Shown here one piece after another: positions 1 through 9,865 of a stretch of DNA of 64,000 bases. The position numbers and the translations under genes are program-made. The stretch covers positions 2,805,001 through 2,869,000 of the forward strand of contig SMSO01000033.1 in assembly GCA_004764695.1 (NCBI GenBank), given 5' to 3'. The notes under the pieces are model-generated. The model saw only the letters and a list, made by a program, of their open reading frames with translations. It made no database searches and had not been told where the DNA came from. Every line of letters starts with the position of its first letter. The first letter of the stretch is position 1. The stretch is from Schizochytrium sp. TIO01. Lineage: Eukaryota > Sar > Bigyra > Thraustochytrida > Thraustochytriidae.

Positions 1-1649
1 GCAATGTGGACAGCCCGATTTGTTGTTGAGTGATTAATCTTCACGCGAACGGGAGAGCGCACATCCTCACGCGAACCATTCCCGATCTGCCCAAACTCAT
101 TTGCTCCCCAGGCATGAACTGCCCCATTAAATGTGAGAGCCAACGTATGTTTACTGCCTACGGCTATCATCCGCACCGCAGTACTACTGACGTTAATGGA
201 ACGGTGAGGATGCAAAGACCTCACGTGAGGTTCGTCTACTGTAATTTGAGAGGGACTTTCGTTCTGCGTACCAGCCTCTGTTGCAAGAGTGGGGGATGTC
301 CCGCCTTTTGGCGTTGCCACACGAAGGCCCTGCAACTTGCCTTGTAAGTATATAAGCTGAGGTGCAGATGGATGTCCAGCTATAGGGTGGCCAAGTTTAC
401 CTTGTGTAGGGTCACCCCACGTATACATGTCGCCGTTGACACACACTGCAACACTATGCGAGAGGCCTGCAAAGGCCTGGACCACAGCTCGATTGCCAAA
501 ATAACTCATAGGAATGAGTTGTGGGACAAGTACATTGGAGTTCGCGTTCTCCAAACCAAGCTTTCCATGTTGCCCTCCGCCCCAGGCCCACAAATCTCCT
601 CCCTGTGTAACCGCTAAGGAGTGGAATACCCCGAGTGAAACCATGACTACGTGGTGTCCCACCAAATGCTCGACTTTGACTGGAGTGAGGGCATCAAACT
701 CTGCTCCGTGACCAAGACGACCATAAGAGCCGGCCCCGAAGGTGTATAGCTCACCTGAATCACTTATTACGGCGGTATGAGCCTCGCCGCAAGATACAAA
801 TGCGCAAAATTCATGTTGCAGAGATTGAACTCTCCCAGGAAGGCTAGTGTTATGTTGGCCCCCGTGTCCCAAGCGGCCCTTATCTCCATGACCCCAGGTG
901 AACAACTCGCCTTTACTCGATACACAGGCGGAATGTTTCGCTCCTCCAGCCACCATACGAATTTTCTTTCCTTTAAGGGTTTCTATAAGTCGTGGTTCTG
1001 ACTCATTCTGGTTCACACCGTGACCGAGGCTTCCATACGTTCCGACACCCCAAGACCAGGCGTCGCCATTGTGATCAATGCAGAGCGTGAAATCAGCTCC
1101 ACATGCTACATAAACAAGTTTTCGTTGCGCATCCGTGATAGATGACACTTTAACAGGTAAGTAAACTACCGAGCGAGGTGATTGTGGTTTAAGACCAATG
1201 GCTGCTGCGTTTTCCGAGTTATCATATCTTGGAGACATCGGGCGTGGTGAGGTTGCTACCTGTGCTGCGTTTGCAATAGCTAAATCAGATCGGCTCAGAC
1301 CAAGTCTACCGCTATCAGCAAACCCCCACACGTAGAGATCTCCGTTTGCTAGCAAGAGGACTGTGTGCAGGGCACCGCACGCAATCTGCCGTGGAGGAGA
1401 TTTCCAGCTTGGACTTGGAGTAATGAGGCCTGCTGTGCGAGGGTCATGCACGAATTCTAACTCTTCGCAAATGATCTTGTCCTTGCCGACTCCGAGCTGC
1501 CCTTTTTGGTTATTACCGCATGATATTACGCTCATATTATCTGTTAGAGCAGTAGTATGATACATTCCCACAGCTGCACACCCGAAGACACTGGAATTGT
1601 TGAACCAGCTTGTCTCCTCCGTGCCCAAGGCGTCCGCATTGGAGCCCAT
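1..1649 (-). CDS. RCC1-repeat (beta-propeller) protein, 3' end outside window
   Basis: Reading the minus strand from the ATG at 1649 gives 549 uninterrupted codons running off the left edge, so the C-terminus is missing. At least seven RCC1-type blade signatures are visible, each a G-[DE]-x-[YWF]-x-[WF]-G strand followed by a G-x-[LI]-G turn: GDLYVWG, GDAWSWG, GELFTWG, GELYTFG, GDLWAWG, GDMYTWG and GAVHAWG. Conserved C-G-x-x-H/F-T strands separate them. The RCC1 family forms seven-bladed propellers that act as exchange factors, chromatin binders or ubiquitin-ligase parts; nothing visible says which applies. The ATG is the first Met after an in-frame stop about 17 codons upstream. A low-complexity insert (rich in S, P, N, about residues 125-155) interrupts the early repeats. 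Confidence 0.85.
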   Translation of the reverse strand, partial: MGSNADALGTEETSWFNNSSVFGCAAVGMYHTTALTDNMSVISCGNNQKGQLGVGKDKIICEELEFVHDPRTAGLITPSPSWKSPPRQIACGALHTVLLLANGDLYVWGFADSGRLGLSRSDLAIANAAQVATSPRPMSPRYDNSENAAAIGLKPQSPRSVVYLPVKVSSITDAQRKLVYVACGADFTLCIDHNGDAWSWGVGTYGSLGHGVNQNESEPRLIETLKGKKIRMVAGGAKHSACVSSKGELFTWGHGDKGRLGHGGQHNTSLPGRVQSLQHEFCAFVSCGEAHTAVISDSGELYTFGAGSYGRLGHGAEFDALTPVKVEHLVGHHVVMVSLGVFHSLAVTQGGDLWAWGGGQHGKLGLENANSNVLVPQLIPMSYFGNRAVVQAFAGLSHSVAVCVNGDMYTWGDPTQGKLGHPIAGHPSAPQLIYLQGKLQGLRVATPKGGTSPTLATEAGTQNESPSQITVDEPHVRSLHPHRSINVSSTAVRMIAVGSKHTLALTFNGAVHAWGANEFGQIGNGSREDVRSPVRVKINHSTTNRAVHI

Positions 1650-2359
1650 GCTTGGGTGCGATTGCGCTTGAACACAGCCACGTTTGCTAACTAGGAGTCA
1701 CAAAGATGGCTGCTACGCAAGCGAGTGGTCTAGGGGGTTTCGACAGTGCTTCCTGCTTGGTTACTTACGCCCCGGATGCTCTCAAGTTTGGGTTTTGATT
1801 ACGTTTGGGGACTATCTCAAAAAATCTTCTGTATGACAAAAACAGCAAGCTCAACTTTTCAAAATAAAAGAGATGGAACTAGGCCCTAAAACTACTACTA
1901 CTACTAAAAAGCACTAGAGTAGTTCTACAGACCACTCGATGTCTCATAGTAGTGCTTGTTTTTTGGGCTAAACGTGGTAGGTAAGATAGTGAGGTGTATA
2001 TCTTTTTATATCTGTAGGTTGTAAAGAGGTACAGGTAGAAAATTGGCTTGCTTTGCAATGCGGTCTTTCATTATCTGCTGCTTTGTTTTGAAGAGGTGGA
2101 GAAAAAAAATGTTAATTTGAAAATGGATTGGACAATGCATTTAGATAATACTTCAAAAACCCTTCGATATATTTTACTAAACTTGCTTTACAATCATAGA
2201 TACTGATTCAAGACAGTGATAATTTGGTCGAGTAGGTAAGATGAAACGTAGCACTCTGCGCAATTCATTCCAAAGAATTGGAAGCGGGTATATTTCAAGG
2301 TATTATGATGTTGTCCCACTTATAATTAAATGCTGCTGCAAGCAAAACTGAGAAATTAC
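1650..2359. other. Intergenic, no gene seen
   Basis: About 0.7 kb between the start of the RCC1 gene and the end of the F-box gene, both on the minus strand. It should contain the promoter of the first and the 3' end of the second. It is AT-rich, with a short run of ACT triplets near 1893. I see no conserved ORF or RNA gene. Confidence 0.6.
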
Positions 2360-3925
2360 TCAAGGCTCGTGGGGATCTTGAAAAGAGTAATAGTTCCATA
2401 AACGTTCCAGCATGCTCTTACTCAGCTCGTAATCGATAACACGGGCATCATCCTTGTGATAGACAGACTGATGTCTTACAGTCTGTAAAATATCATGTGA
2501 GCCATCACGTGGATAGAGTTTGAGATCGAAGGTAACGGTGTAATTAACAAGATTGACAACGACCGAGGCGATGCCTCCGCTGACACTATAGAGACCTGTG
2601 TGGATGACATCACCCTTGGTAGTATCAAGTTTTTGGCGCTGTAGGCGCAGTAATTCGGCACGTTTCCTTCGCGACATACGCTCAACAGGCTTGCTTTGTT
2701 GCAGCATAGCCTTGGAAGCGAGGTCACCCTCTCCACCCTCTTCTTCTCCTTCCTGCTCTTCAATTACTTCACGAGCGAGTCCTTCAGCAACCCAGTCCTG
2801 AAAGAGCCTTTGCTTGAACTTGGATCTCATTTTGTTAGGAGCAAAGGGGGTAGAGGCGTATAGGACCTGACCATCGGGCTTGAAAAGAAGGTATCTATAA
2901 TGCTTCATCTCAAGAACCGCTGAGTAATCTTCTGGGGACCAAAGTGTGCGCGGTCCAGCTGTACGAACGTAGGTAGACTTTAAAATGTAAATACCTGTCT
3001 CGGTTCTCACACGAGGGCGGAGACGCCTTGCAGCATCCCATGAATCAAATTTTCGTGGTACAAGCGCCCCACTTGGGCTAGCGGTGACCTGGATTGGTCG
3101 GAAGGCCGGTCGCACAAAAACTCGCTCACAAAATCGATGCCAGAGACGCTCTGATAGGAGTTCATCACGCCAGGCCGGGTTGCATACACGTAAAAGGTCA
3201 AGGGAATCCTCATCAAGACAGAGCAAGATCCGTAGAAGAACGTCTTTGGGAATGGCGGTAAAGAAAAAACCTAGGTCCGCAGGATCTTCCTCCTCACCTG
3301 ACTTGGATACGGGTACCAGCCTGACAACGCTAGCTCCCTTACTGTTTTGTGCTATCTTTTGTTGGGCGCGGGGCCCGGCTTTTCGGATCCACATCCTTGG
3401 GAGTGGTGCCTCGGGCTCACTGGCCGCTGCTGCAGCATGTTCATCATCATCGCCAGTGATTTGAAGCGCATGCGAGAACCTTTCGATGAGCTCGTTGTGA
3501 GCCCCAATCTCCTCTAAGAGCATTGCTGAAGATTCGTGTTCATTGCCACTATTGTTATCAAAGTCATTCGCAAAGCTGCTGCCAATGGAATACTCATCTT
3601 TGGCTATAAAACTACCACGCCGAAGTCGATTCTGACCTTGACGAGTTGATCTCAAATTCACGGAGGAAGGCTCAGAAGCAGAAAGGAGATGTCTTTCCTG
3701 AACTACTGGACTACGTGACGCACTAGTACTTGAGGTCTCCGCCCGCGTTCCTACTGTAATCGAGCTCGAAAGCGCCCCAGCACCGGAGTTGCGTGTAGCT
3801 GAGGTGCCTTGCTGCCTGGCCTCTATGTCGGTCGTGCCTGTCTCCGATTCAAGCGCTGCAATTCGCAGTGCCTCCGACTCCTGGTACTCCTCCAGAGCCC
3901 GTGCAAGGCTTGTGGTCTTCGACAT
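2360..3925 (-). CDS. FBXO9: F-box protein, FBXO9/Hrt3-like
   Basis: Single-exon 521-residue protein. Residues 1-210 are low complexity and acidic/serine rich. The F-box lies at about 222-266 (IPKDVLLRILLCLDEDSLDL, then the W-x-x-L...LW-x-R-F-C part). The C-terminal half carries the FBXO9-type module: LRPRVRTETGIYILKSTYVR, then a Y-x-Y-L-x-F-x-P-D-G strand and an HTGLYSVSGG strand. FBXO9 family proteins are substrate receptors of SCF (Skp1-cullin-F-box) ubiquitin ligases. The TPR-like segment before the F-box in animal FBXO9 is not recognisable here. The first true ATG is at 3925; the reading frame extends six codons further upstream only with a TTG. Confidence 0.82.
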   Translation of the reverse strand: MSKTTSLARALEEYQESEALRIAALESETGTTDIEARQQGTSATRNSGAGALSSSITVGTRAETSSTSASRSPVVQERHLLSASEPSSVNLRSTRQGQNRLRRGSFIAKDEYSIGSSFANDFDNNSGNEHESSAMLLEEIGAHNELIERFSHALQITGDDDEHAAAAASEPEAPLPRMWIRKAGPRAQQKIAQNSKGASVVRLVPVSKSGEEEDPADLGFFFTAIPKDVLLRILLCLDEDSLDLLRVCNPAWRDELLSERLWHRFCERVFVRPAFRPIQVTASPSGALVPRKFDSWDAARRLRPRVRTETGIYILKSTYVRTAGPRTLWSPEDYSAVLEMKHYRYLLFKPDGQVLYASTPFAPNKMRSKFKQRLFQDWVAEGLAREVIEEQEGEEEGGEGDLASKAMLQQSKPVERMSRRKRAELLRLQRQKLDTTKGDVIHTGLYSVSGGIASVVVNLVNYTVTFDLKLYPRDGSHDILQTVRHQSVYHKDDARVIDYELSKSMLERLWNYYSFQDPHEP

Positions 3926-5213
3926 GGTTCTTAAAATCGTCAAAGACGTTCAACACTGCCTCAAGCCGCTCCTGTGCGCCACAGATGGTCACACTCTGCA
4001 CCAAATCGGAGCCTCGAAACTCCTTTCTGGAGTGCTGCCGACGGTCTGCTCGTCAGAACTTGATTGGAACTATTAGAGAACGTTCTCGATACGTTCTATG
4101 TGCGTCAGCATCATAAATTCATTTGTGATAGTCATTTGTGATAATATTACGTAGGTTGCCTGTGGAAAACCTTCGGTATTGTGGCTTCCTTTGGTGACCT
4201 TGACCAGGTCGCTCTCGTTAGTTGGAGGCTTTTCCTGTGTACCAATCTTTACGTACGTAGTAACTCAACTTCGAGAAATACCCCTCATACCTAAGGTAAA
4301 ATCATGCATACGTTTGATAATGCATTTGACGATATCAGATTTATTATTTTTTTCATAGCTTTAGAGTTAACATGTTGTGAAGAAAAAAGTAGTACACACG
4401 TAGAATCGGCTCGGAAATTGGTAAAAGAGCAGAGACCAAAAGTTCCTAGTGAATGGTGAGTTCACTTCAAGTAGCAGTCGTGCGGGAACTTTAGGACTTT
4501 GCACGCCTTGTTAATGTGTACGAAATAGCTCGAGTTTATACTCTGCCTTAAAAATAGTTTTCTGATAATAGAGAGGTTCAACGAAATCAAACAACCCCCT
4601 CCTTCTTGTACAATTCGCATACTCTTTGATACTGTAAATGTGTCTTTAATAACAAGTGCTCAGATTCTAAGCTGGTATTATCTTGGGTATGGAGGAAAGA
4701 GCAATAATTGCGTCAACATGCTTCAGGATCAAGGTTTTAAGGAGGGGTGATTCGGATGTTGTAGATGCCATGGACAAAAGTTGAAATTAAGCTAAGATCG
4801 GATTGTAAAAGAATAGGAAAGTTCAAACGTTATCTCGAATCCTGAAAGAGGTCACAGGAACTATTCTGTGTACCCGTTCCCTTACTCTGCTTCATTTTGC
4901 GAGGCCCTTGTGCCCGTCCTATTTGGCTCCCGGCTCCCAAAAGTGATCCACTTTGTAGAATGGATGCTATGGGTTGCTAGCAACTCGTAGAATCTCTGCT
5001 TGGTTGCAGAAGCACTTCGTTGTTCGCCGATTCAAGTATCTTGAACCTCTAGCACTAGCTAGTTCACTCATATTTCCCTAAAATAAGTTCGTAAGTGCCG
5101 TCTCACGTATCATTTCGTGCGGCTGCAGGGCTTTACACAAGAGCAAACCTAGAATTGATCAGGACCGCAGACTTATATTTTTTAGAACCCTTCCGCCCAT
5201 AGCATTTGACAGC
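3926..5213. other. Divergent intergenic/promoter region
   Basis: About 1.3 kb between the minus-strand F-box gene and the plus-strand methyltransferase. It probably contains both promoters. No conserved coding potential or RNA gene is visible. Confidence 0.55.
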
Positions 5214-5909
5214 ATGAGTTCTCAACATCAGCACGGTCACTCTCGCAGCCATGGTGGCCACGGAGATGGAGAACATGGAAATTCGCACAGCGGCATTGGT
5301 CAGAATCACGATCAAGACATTTTCGAAGGCGAAAAGGCCGAAATCTATGACCAGTACGATGCAGTCGTTCGCGGAGCCGAGGTGGAGCTTGAATTCTTAA
5401 AAGCACAAGCTTGGTGGCCCAAGGCCGGAGACAAAGGCCTTGTCACACTTGATTTCGGATGTGGAACCGGCCGTCTCTTGGGCGGATTTGGTGATGCTCT
5501 TGCACACGGCAGTGTCGCCTTTGACGTTTCCGAAGGAATGCTCGGCGTAGCCAAGCGTCGCGCTAAAAGCCTTGAGCTGGACGACAAGATTACATTCTCC
5601 AAGCTCGATGGAGATAAAAATGGTGCAGAGCTGGCAGAGTTTACCGGGCAAATCGACTTGGCGATGGTAGTTGTTGTACTGCATCATACTATGGAGCCGA
5701 AGACAGTTTTTCAGCATTTGTGCGGAACTGTAAAGCCGGGAGGTTATCTTTTCGTTTGTGAACTTGAGAACGAGTTGCCTCAATCTACTTTGGAGACCTG
5801 GATGGAACCATTCGGACTCTTCATTACAGATTCAATGGATTACGAATTCAAGATGGGAGAGGCCATTCACCCTGTCAAACTCACCATTGCTGAGCGCCAC
5901 TCTGAATAA
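5214..5909 (+). CDS. SAM-dependent methyltransferase with short His-rich N-terminus
   Basis: 231 residues, single exon. Residues 1-35 are His/Ser/Gly rich (HQHGHSRSHGGHGDGEHGN). A class I Rossmann methyltransferase follows: motif I at about 78-87 (TLDFGCGTGR), an acidic strand ending FDVSEGML, and motif IV-V with [15 protein letters not shown] followed by LCGTVKPGGYLFVCE. These match Methyltransf_11/25-type small-molecule methyltransferases; the substrate cannot be read. The next plus-strand gene is a close paralogue, so the pair arose by tandem duplication. The H-S-G-I-G-x-N-x-D-Q-D-x-F-E-G-E-K-A-E segment after the His tract is shared by both copies and marks the start of the conserved part. 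Confidence 0.85.
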   Translation: MSSQHQHGHSRSHGGHGDGEHGNSHSGIGQNHDQDIFEGEKAEIYDQYDAVVRGAEVELEFLKAQAWWPKAGDKGLVTLDFGCGTGRLLGGFGDALAHGSVAFDVSEGMLGVAKRRAKSLELDDKITFSKLDGDKNGAELAEFTGQIDLAMVVVVLHHTMEPKTVFQHLCGTVKPGGYLFVCELENELPQSTLETWMEPFGLFITDSMDYEFKMGEAIHPVKLTIAERHSE

Positions 5910-6759
5910 ATTGTCTATTCAACTCGCTTGTCTTTAATTTTCTTGCCTTTCTAACTCTCCCAGAAAGCTGGCGTTCTCAGCACTGTTTGTGAGTTTAAAT
6001 AAATTCATTTTAGATATAGTCAGTAAGATTTTTACCGCACGCAAACTCTGCAAAATGGGCCTCGTTTTGCTCTTTCGAGTTTGCTAAGCATGCATAGACC
6101 TCGAATCTACTGCGCAAGAAACACCAAGGTGAATGTTGGCGTTCAAGTGGTTTTGATTCTCCAAAATAAGATGGAGTGAGTCTCGTGAAATTTTACGATC
6201 ATCCCAATTTTAGCTTACTTTGTTTCTTACTGACCTTTATAAAAATGGATTCCCAGTGCCACATCCAATGTGAAAGCCCGTCACGCGGGGTGATCTCTTT
6301 AGGATAGCATACCCGGTGCAATTTTTGTCACGTGATTGATGTAATTAGGTTAAAGCTTCGACCAGGAAAGCCACAATCCTTCGATATTATTGTCTATGAT
6401 GGGTAAGAAAACAGTGAGTTCGTCTGTCTAGTTTCCTCGTGGAGGTCCTCGCCTGGCCTGAACGCAGAGCTTAGATGCTGCCAAACAATCTTATAGAATC
6501 TCTCGTTCGGCCTTTTCGGGCGGATCAAATCGTGGCTACCTCTTGGCTATCTAGGTACTACATATATTGCACACCTCGACGAACAATGAAGAGTCTCCAA
6601 GTTATTACAAGGTATCTTTGAACCCTCACTCTCTAAGTCGAGACGCAAACCCGCAACAGACTTTGCGGAGCAGAGTCTGCGTGGTTGCCTTGGATAAAGA
6701 AAGAAGGGGAAGGCTTGCCGAAGAAGAATTGCTATTAGGTATTTAGGAACTCGACGAAG
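5910..6759. other. Intergenic between tandem methyltransferase genes
   Basis: About 0.85 kb between the two same-strand paralogues. It should contain the 3' end of the first and the promoter of the second. I see no repeat shared with the first gene's upstream region and no ORF of note. Confidence 0.55.
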
Positions 6760-7731
6760 ATGAGCTCAGAACATCACCGCAGCTCAGGAGGCAGCAGCCG
6801 TAGCCATCGCCATGGTTCTGAAGATCACGAGGACAGTCACAATAACCATGAAGAGACTGGAGATCATCATGGGCATGGTCACGATCATGGGCATGGTCAC
6901 GATCATGGGCATGGTCACGATCATGGGCATGGTCACGATCATGGGCATGGTCACGATCATGGGCATGGCCACGATCATGGGCATGGGCATGATCACCATG
7001 GTCACGATCATGGGCATGGACATGATCACCATGGGCACGGACATGACCATGGACACGATCATGGACATGGGCATGGTGGACACGGCCATGGAGGACACGG
7101 TCACTCTCACAGTGGCATTGGCACCAACTACGATCAGGATGCATTTGAAGGCGAAAAAGCTGAGACTTATGACCAAATGGATGAAGGCATTCGCTTCGTT
7201 GAGGTAGAGCTTGGGTTTCTGCAGAAGCAACCGTGGTGGCCCAAGCCGGGTGATGCCGGCCTAGTAACAATTGATTTTGGCTGTGGCCCTGCACGGCTTT
7301 TGTGCAGCTTCGGAGATGCCCTTGGGCAAGGTAGTGTTGGCTTTGATGTTTCTGAAGGCATGTTGAGCGTAGCAAACAGGCGTGCCCAAGAACTCGGTTT
7401 AGATGACATTGTAACCTTCTCTAAGCTTGATGGGACAAAAAATGGAGCCGAACTTGAGGAGTTGGCTGGACAAGTTGATCTGGCAATGGTGGTTGTGGTG
7501 TTGCACCACACTATGGAGCCAAAAACAATCTTTGAGAACTTGTGCCAGACGGTAAAGCCGGGTGGACACCTTCTTGTTTGTGAATTTGAAGAGGAGCTTC
7601 CCCAGTCTACGTTCGAGAGCTGGATGGAGCCATTTGGCTTTCATATAACAGATTCGCACGACGAGCTTATGACTATGCGTAAATTTACCAAGCCCATCAA
7701 GATGACCATTGCTGAACGTCGTGCTGACTGA
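6760..7731 (+). CDS. SAM-dependent methyltransferase with expanded His-Gly-Asp repeat
   Basis: 323 residues, tandem paralogue of the gene at 5214. The added length is a low-complexity N-terminus: after a Ser/His leader, roughly residues 35-120 are repeats of H-D-H-G-H-G, encoded by an 18-bp minisatellite unit. The methyltransferase domain follows: [11 protein letters not shown] at the SAM loop, [29 protein letters not shown] and [20 protein letters not shown]. The glycine loop reads GCGPAR instead of GCGTGR as in the neighbour, so SAM binding may differ. Such His tracts bind Ni, Zn or Cu in metallochaperones and ZIP transporters; a metal-sensing or metal-storing role is inference only. The start ATG lies in context similar to the first copy (MSSQH versus MSSEH). 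Confidence 0.85.
   Translation: MSSEHHRSSGGSSRSHRHGSEDHEDSHNNHEETGDHHGHGHDHGHGHDHGHGHDHGHGHDHGHGHDHGHGHDHGHGHDHHGHDHGHGHDHHGHGHDHGHDHGHGHGGHGHGGHGHSHSGIGTNYDQDAFEGEKAETYDQMDEGIRFVEVELGFLQKQPWWPKPGDAGLVTIDFGCGPARLLCSFGDALGQGSVGFDVSEGMLSVANRRAQELGLDDIVTFSKLDGTKNGAELEELAGQVDLAMVVVVLHHTMEPKTIFENLCQTVKPGGHLLVCEFEEELPQSTFESWMEPFGFHITDSHDELMTMRKFTKPIKMTIAERRAD
6868..7100. repeat. Coding minisatellite encoding HDHGHG repeats
   Basis: Tandem copies of an 18-bp unit (ATGGTCACGATCATGGGC and variants) within the methyltransferase gene. The left part is nearly perfect; the right part is degenerate (HDHHGH, HGHGGHG). Copy number is likely polymorphic. The repeat also keeps open a spurious antisense frame. 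Confidence 0.9.
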
Positions 7732-8090
7732 ACAAGTAGATCTCTCTCACAAGTGAGAAACCATGACACTAAGTCTCCATATATATTCTAAGGCACTTTT
7801 CGTTGAAAAGAAGCCTATAGTTTGTTTCCTCAAAAAAGATTATCGCAATGCAATCGGAAGACAATATTCTAGAGAAAAGAGTAAACATCTGCGCAAAATA
7901 TAGCCCTTTAGATTCAACAATTAACATTTCCTTATCTTTTTATTTTATTTTAGCTTAATCCTGATCTGATGCACCTCGAGATGCAAGAAACAGTGCTAAG
8001 CATGTTTAAAAATCTTACACTACTATAACGCGGGGTGAGACTAATGATTGACAACCAAACGAAACATATTTTGTAAAACAGAATCATTAA
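7732..8090. other. Convergent 3' intergenic region
   Basis: About 0.36 kb of AT-rich sequence between the 3' ends of the plus-strand methyltransferase and the minus-strand isomerase gene. No feature seen beyond expected polyadenylation regions. Confidence 0.5.
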
Positions 8091-8933
8091 TCAGAGTAGG
8101 AGAGACCAAATTGGGCGACTGAGGCGAAGTGACTTAAACATTAATTTAGCATTTGTCCGTCCCCGGCGTTCAGCATTTGCTTCCATCGCTAGGAAGAACT
8201 TTGGAGAAACAAAGGCCTGAGCTAGCGCTGCGGACTCTTCAGCATTAACTTTTTGCAAATACGCGGTTTGCTCTGCAGAGCGAGATCGTCTGACCCCATT
8301 TTTCGTAAGGTAGTCATCAACATGAGCATAAGTCGCATCTAAGAGTTTCTCGTCGACTCCACTCTCCGGCATTTCTGGTCCAGACTCCACCATCTTAGTG
8401 AGCAGCTTAGTCTCTACAGCTTCTTGTGCGGTAAGCTTGTAGTTCTCATTGAGCATCTTCTGGGCGAGTTCTTCACCAAGAAGTTGCGGGAAAAGCACCG
8501 AGCTGCAACCTTCAGGAACGAGGCCAAGACTTGCAAATGGCGTATGGAATGTAGCTCTGTTGCTGGCGAGCAGTCCGTCGCACAATGTGGCGCTGGTCAC
8601 AGCTGCCCCAACCGCAGGTCCGTTCATCGCAACGAAGATAGGCTTCTCGAACCTGAGAAATTGGTCAAAGAGTTCCTGGTTCATGCTTGAGAGCATGTGG
8701 ATCAGCTTCTTGGGCATCATGGGTTTGAGAACTGCCGCAAGGTCGACACCTGCACAGTAGTAGTTTCCAGTCCCGGTGAGAACAACTGCCTTGACGGCAC
8801 TGTCCTGCGTGGCCTCGGCCAGGGCGGCGCCTTGGGCTTTCATCATGGACTGCGACCAGGCATTCAGCTTGCGAGGATTGTTAAACCTCAACGTGCAGAT
8901 GCCGTTCTTCACAGACTTGTCAATAAGTCCCAT
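8091..8933 (-). CDS. Enoyl-CoA delta isomerase / hydratase family (ECI2-like)
   Basis: 280 residues, crotonase fold. The first oxyanion-hole segment is at about 58-65 (YYCAGVDL), the second at about 103-112 (MNGPAVGAAV). LVPEGCSS at about 138-145 carries the single catalytic glutamate (E141) in the ECI2 context, PEGCSS. This favours a delta3,delta2-enoyl-CoA isomerase of unsaturated fatty acid beta-oxidation over a hydratase, which would use two glutamates. Family members are peroxisomal and often end in a PTS1 tripeptide. Here an A-K-L at residues 262-264 is not terminal: it is followed by 16 extra residues (see findings). The start ATG at 8933 gives a normal N-terminus without a targeting extension. 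Confidence 0.85.
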   Translation of the reverse strand: MGLIDKSVKNGICTLRFNNPRKLNAWSQSMMKAQGAALAEATQDSAVKAVVLTGTGNYYCAGVDLAAVLKPMMPKKLIHMLSSMNQELFDQFLRFEKPIFVAMNGPAVGAAVTSATLCDGLLASNRATFHTPFASLGLVPEGCSSVLFPQLLGEELAQKMLNENYKLTAQEAVETKLLTKMVESGPEMPESGVDEKLLDATYAHVDDYLTKNGVRRSRSAEQTAYLQKVNAEESAALAQAFVSPKFFLAMEANAERRGRTNAKLMFKSLRLSRPIWSLLL

Positions 8934-9865
8934 GGTTGTTGTTAATCGAACGCTCCTCCAGCGTGAAACGTCGTCACTCTTGCTGCCTTGTTGTATAGGT
9001 GTCTCTCGTAGCTCAATTATGGATTTGCTCTGATTTCAATATCCTTTCTTTCTTTTGCAATCCATTACATCTCAAACGGTGAAATGATTGCTAAATCCAA
9101 ATTCCCTTCCTTTTTTGGAAGCTGACTTTTGCATTGCCTTTCTCATGATGGTTCGCACAGAGTCTCGTGTGTCCATACATTCAAAACTGTCTTATGAAAG
9201 TGAAGGCTTCCTTATACTTGAATCCTGCCCACTCTCTGCCACCAAGTGCATCGCAGCACCATTCTAAGACAACGCGACGCCTTTTTATACAAAATCAGGC
9301 AAAATGAAAGGATTTACAGTCCTGAGTTCCAAGGTTTTCACGTGCCGGAACTTCTGGAACACACACATGTGAAGTACATCGCACTTGCAACAATTTCACC
9401 TCCACGCCTTCGCTACAAAGGGGGGTTATTGTAGGGTGATGGTATAGCGTTAACAGGTTTAGGTTTGTTATTTCGCCCAGGTGTCAAGAGAGTCAGATTT
9501 GAGAGAACGCATGAAACTCGCTCATCTCATAGAAATGAACAAAACTACTTGATTTCATTTATCACAAAAATAATACTAAAATTAATTTAAAAGGGTCTAT
9601 TGATAAGAAAATAATGGTTTACTGTTGCTCGGTCACATCGCTTCACGCAGCATCAACCTAACGATGATGGTTCCTCAAGTCAGATGATTTTTGAGAACAA
9701 CAAAATTAATGATCACCAAGTCCGAGTCGTTCATAAAGAAGTTATCAAAAATAAGTAGAGAGAAGAACCAGAACTGCTTCCTTTGTGATTCGAAGACGTA
9801 ATCTAGAGAGGCTTGCAGGAATAGGAGTTGGGCAAGGCGAAGCACTTCGCTCGTGAACGGGGAAG
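8934..9865. other. Divergent promoter region, isomerase / RAD9
   Basis: About 0.93 kb between divergently transcribed genes. No reliable coding or RNA feature seen. Confidence 0.55.

Noticed and set aside
6743-7375. 210-codon minus-strand frame rich in HDRDHAHD
   Set aside because: Antisense reading of the HDHGHG minisatellite and methyltransferase gene; no independent support.
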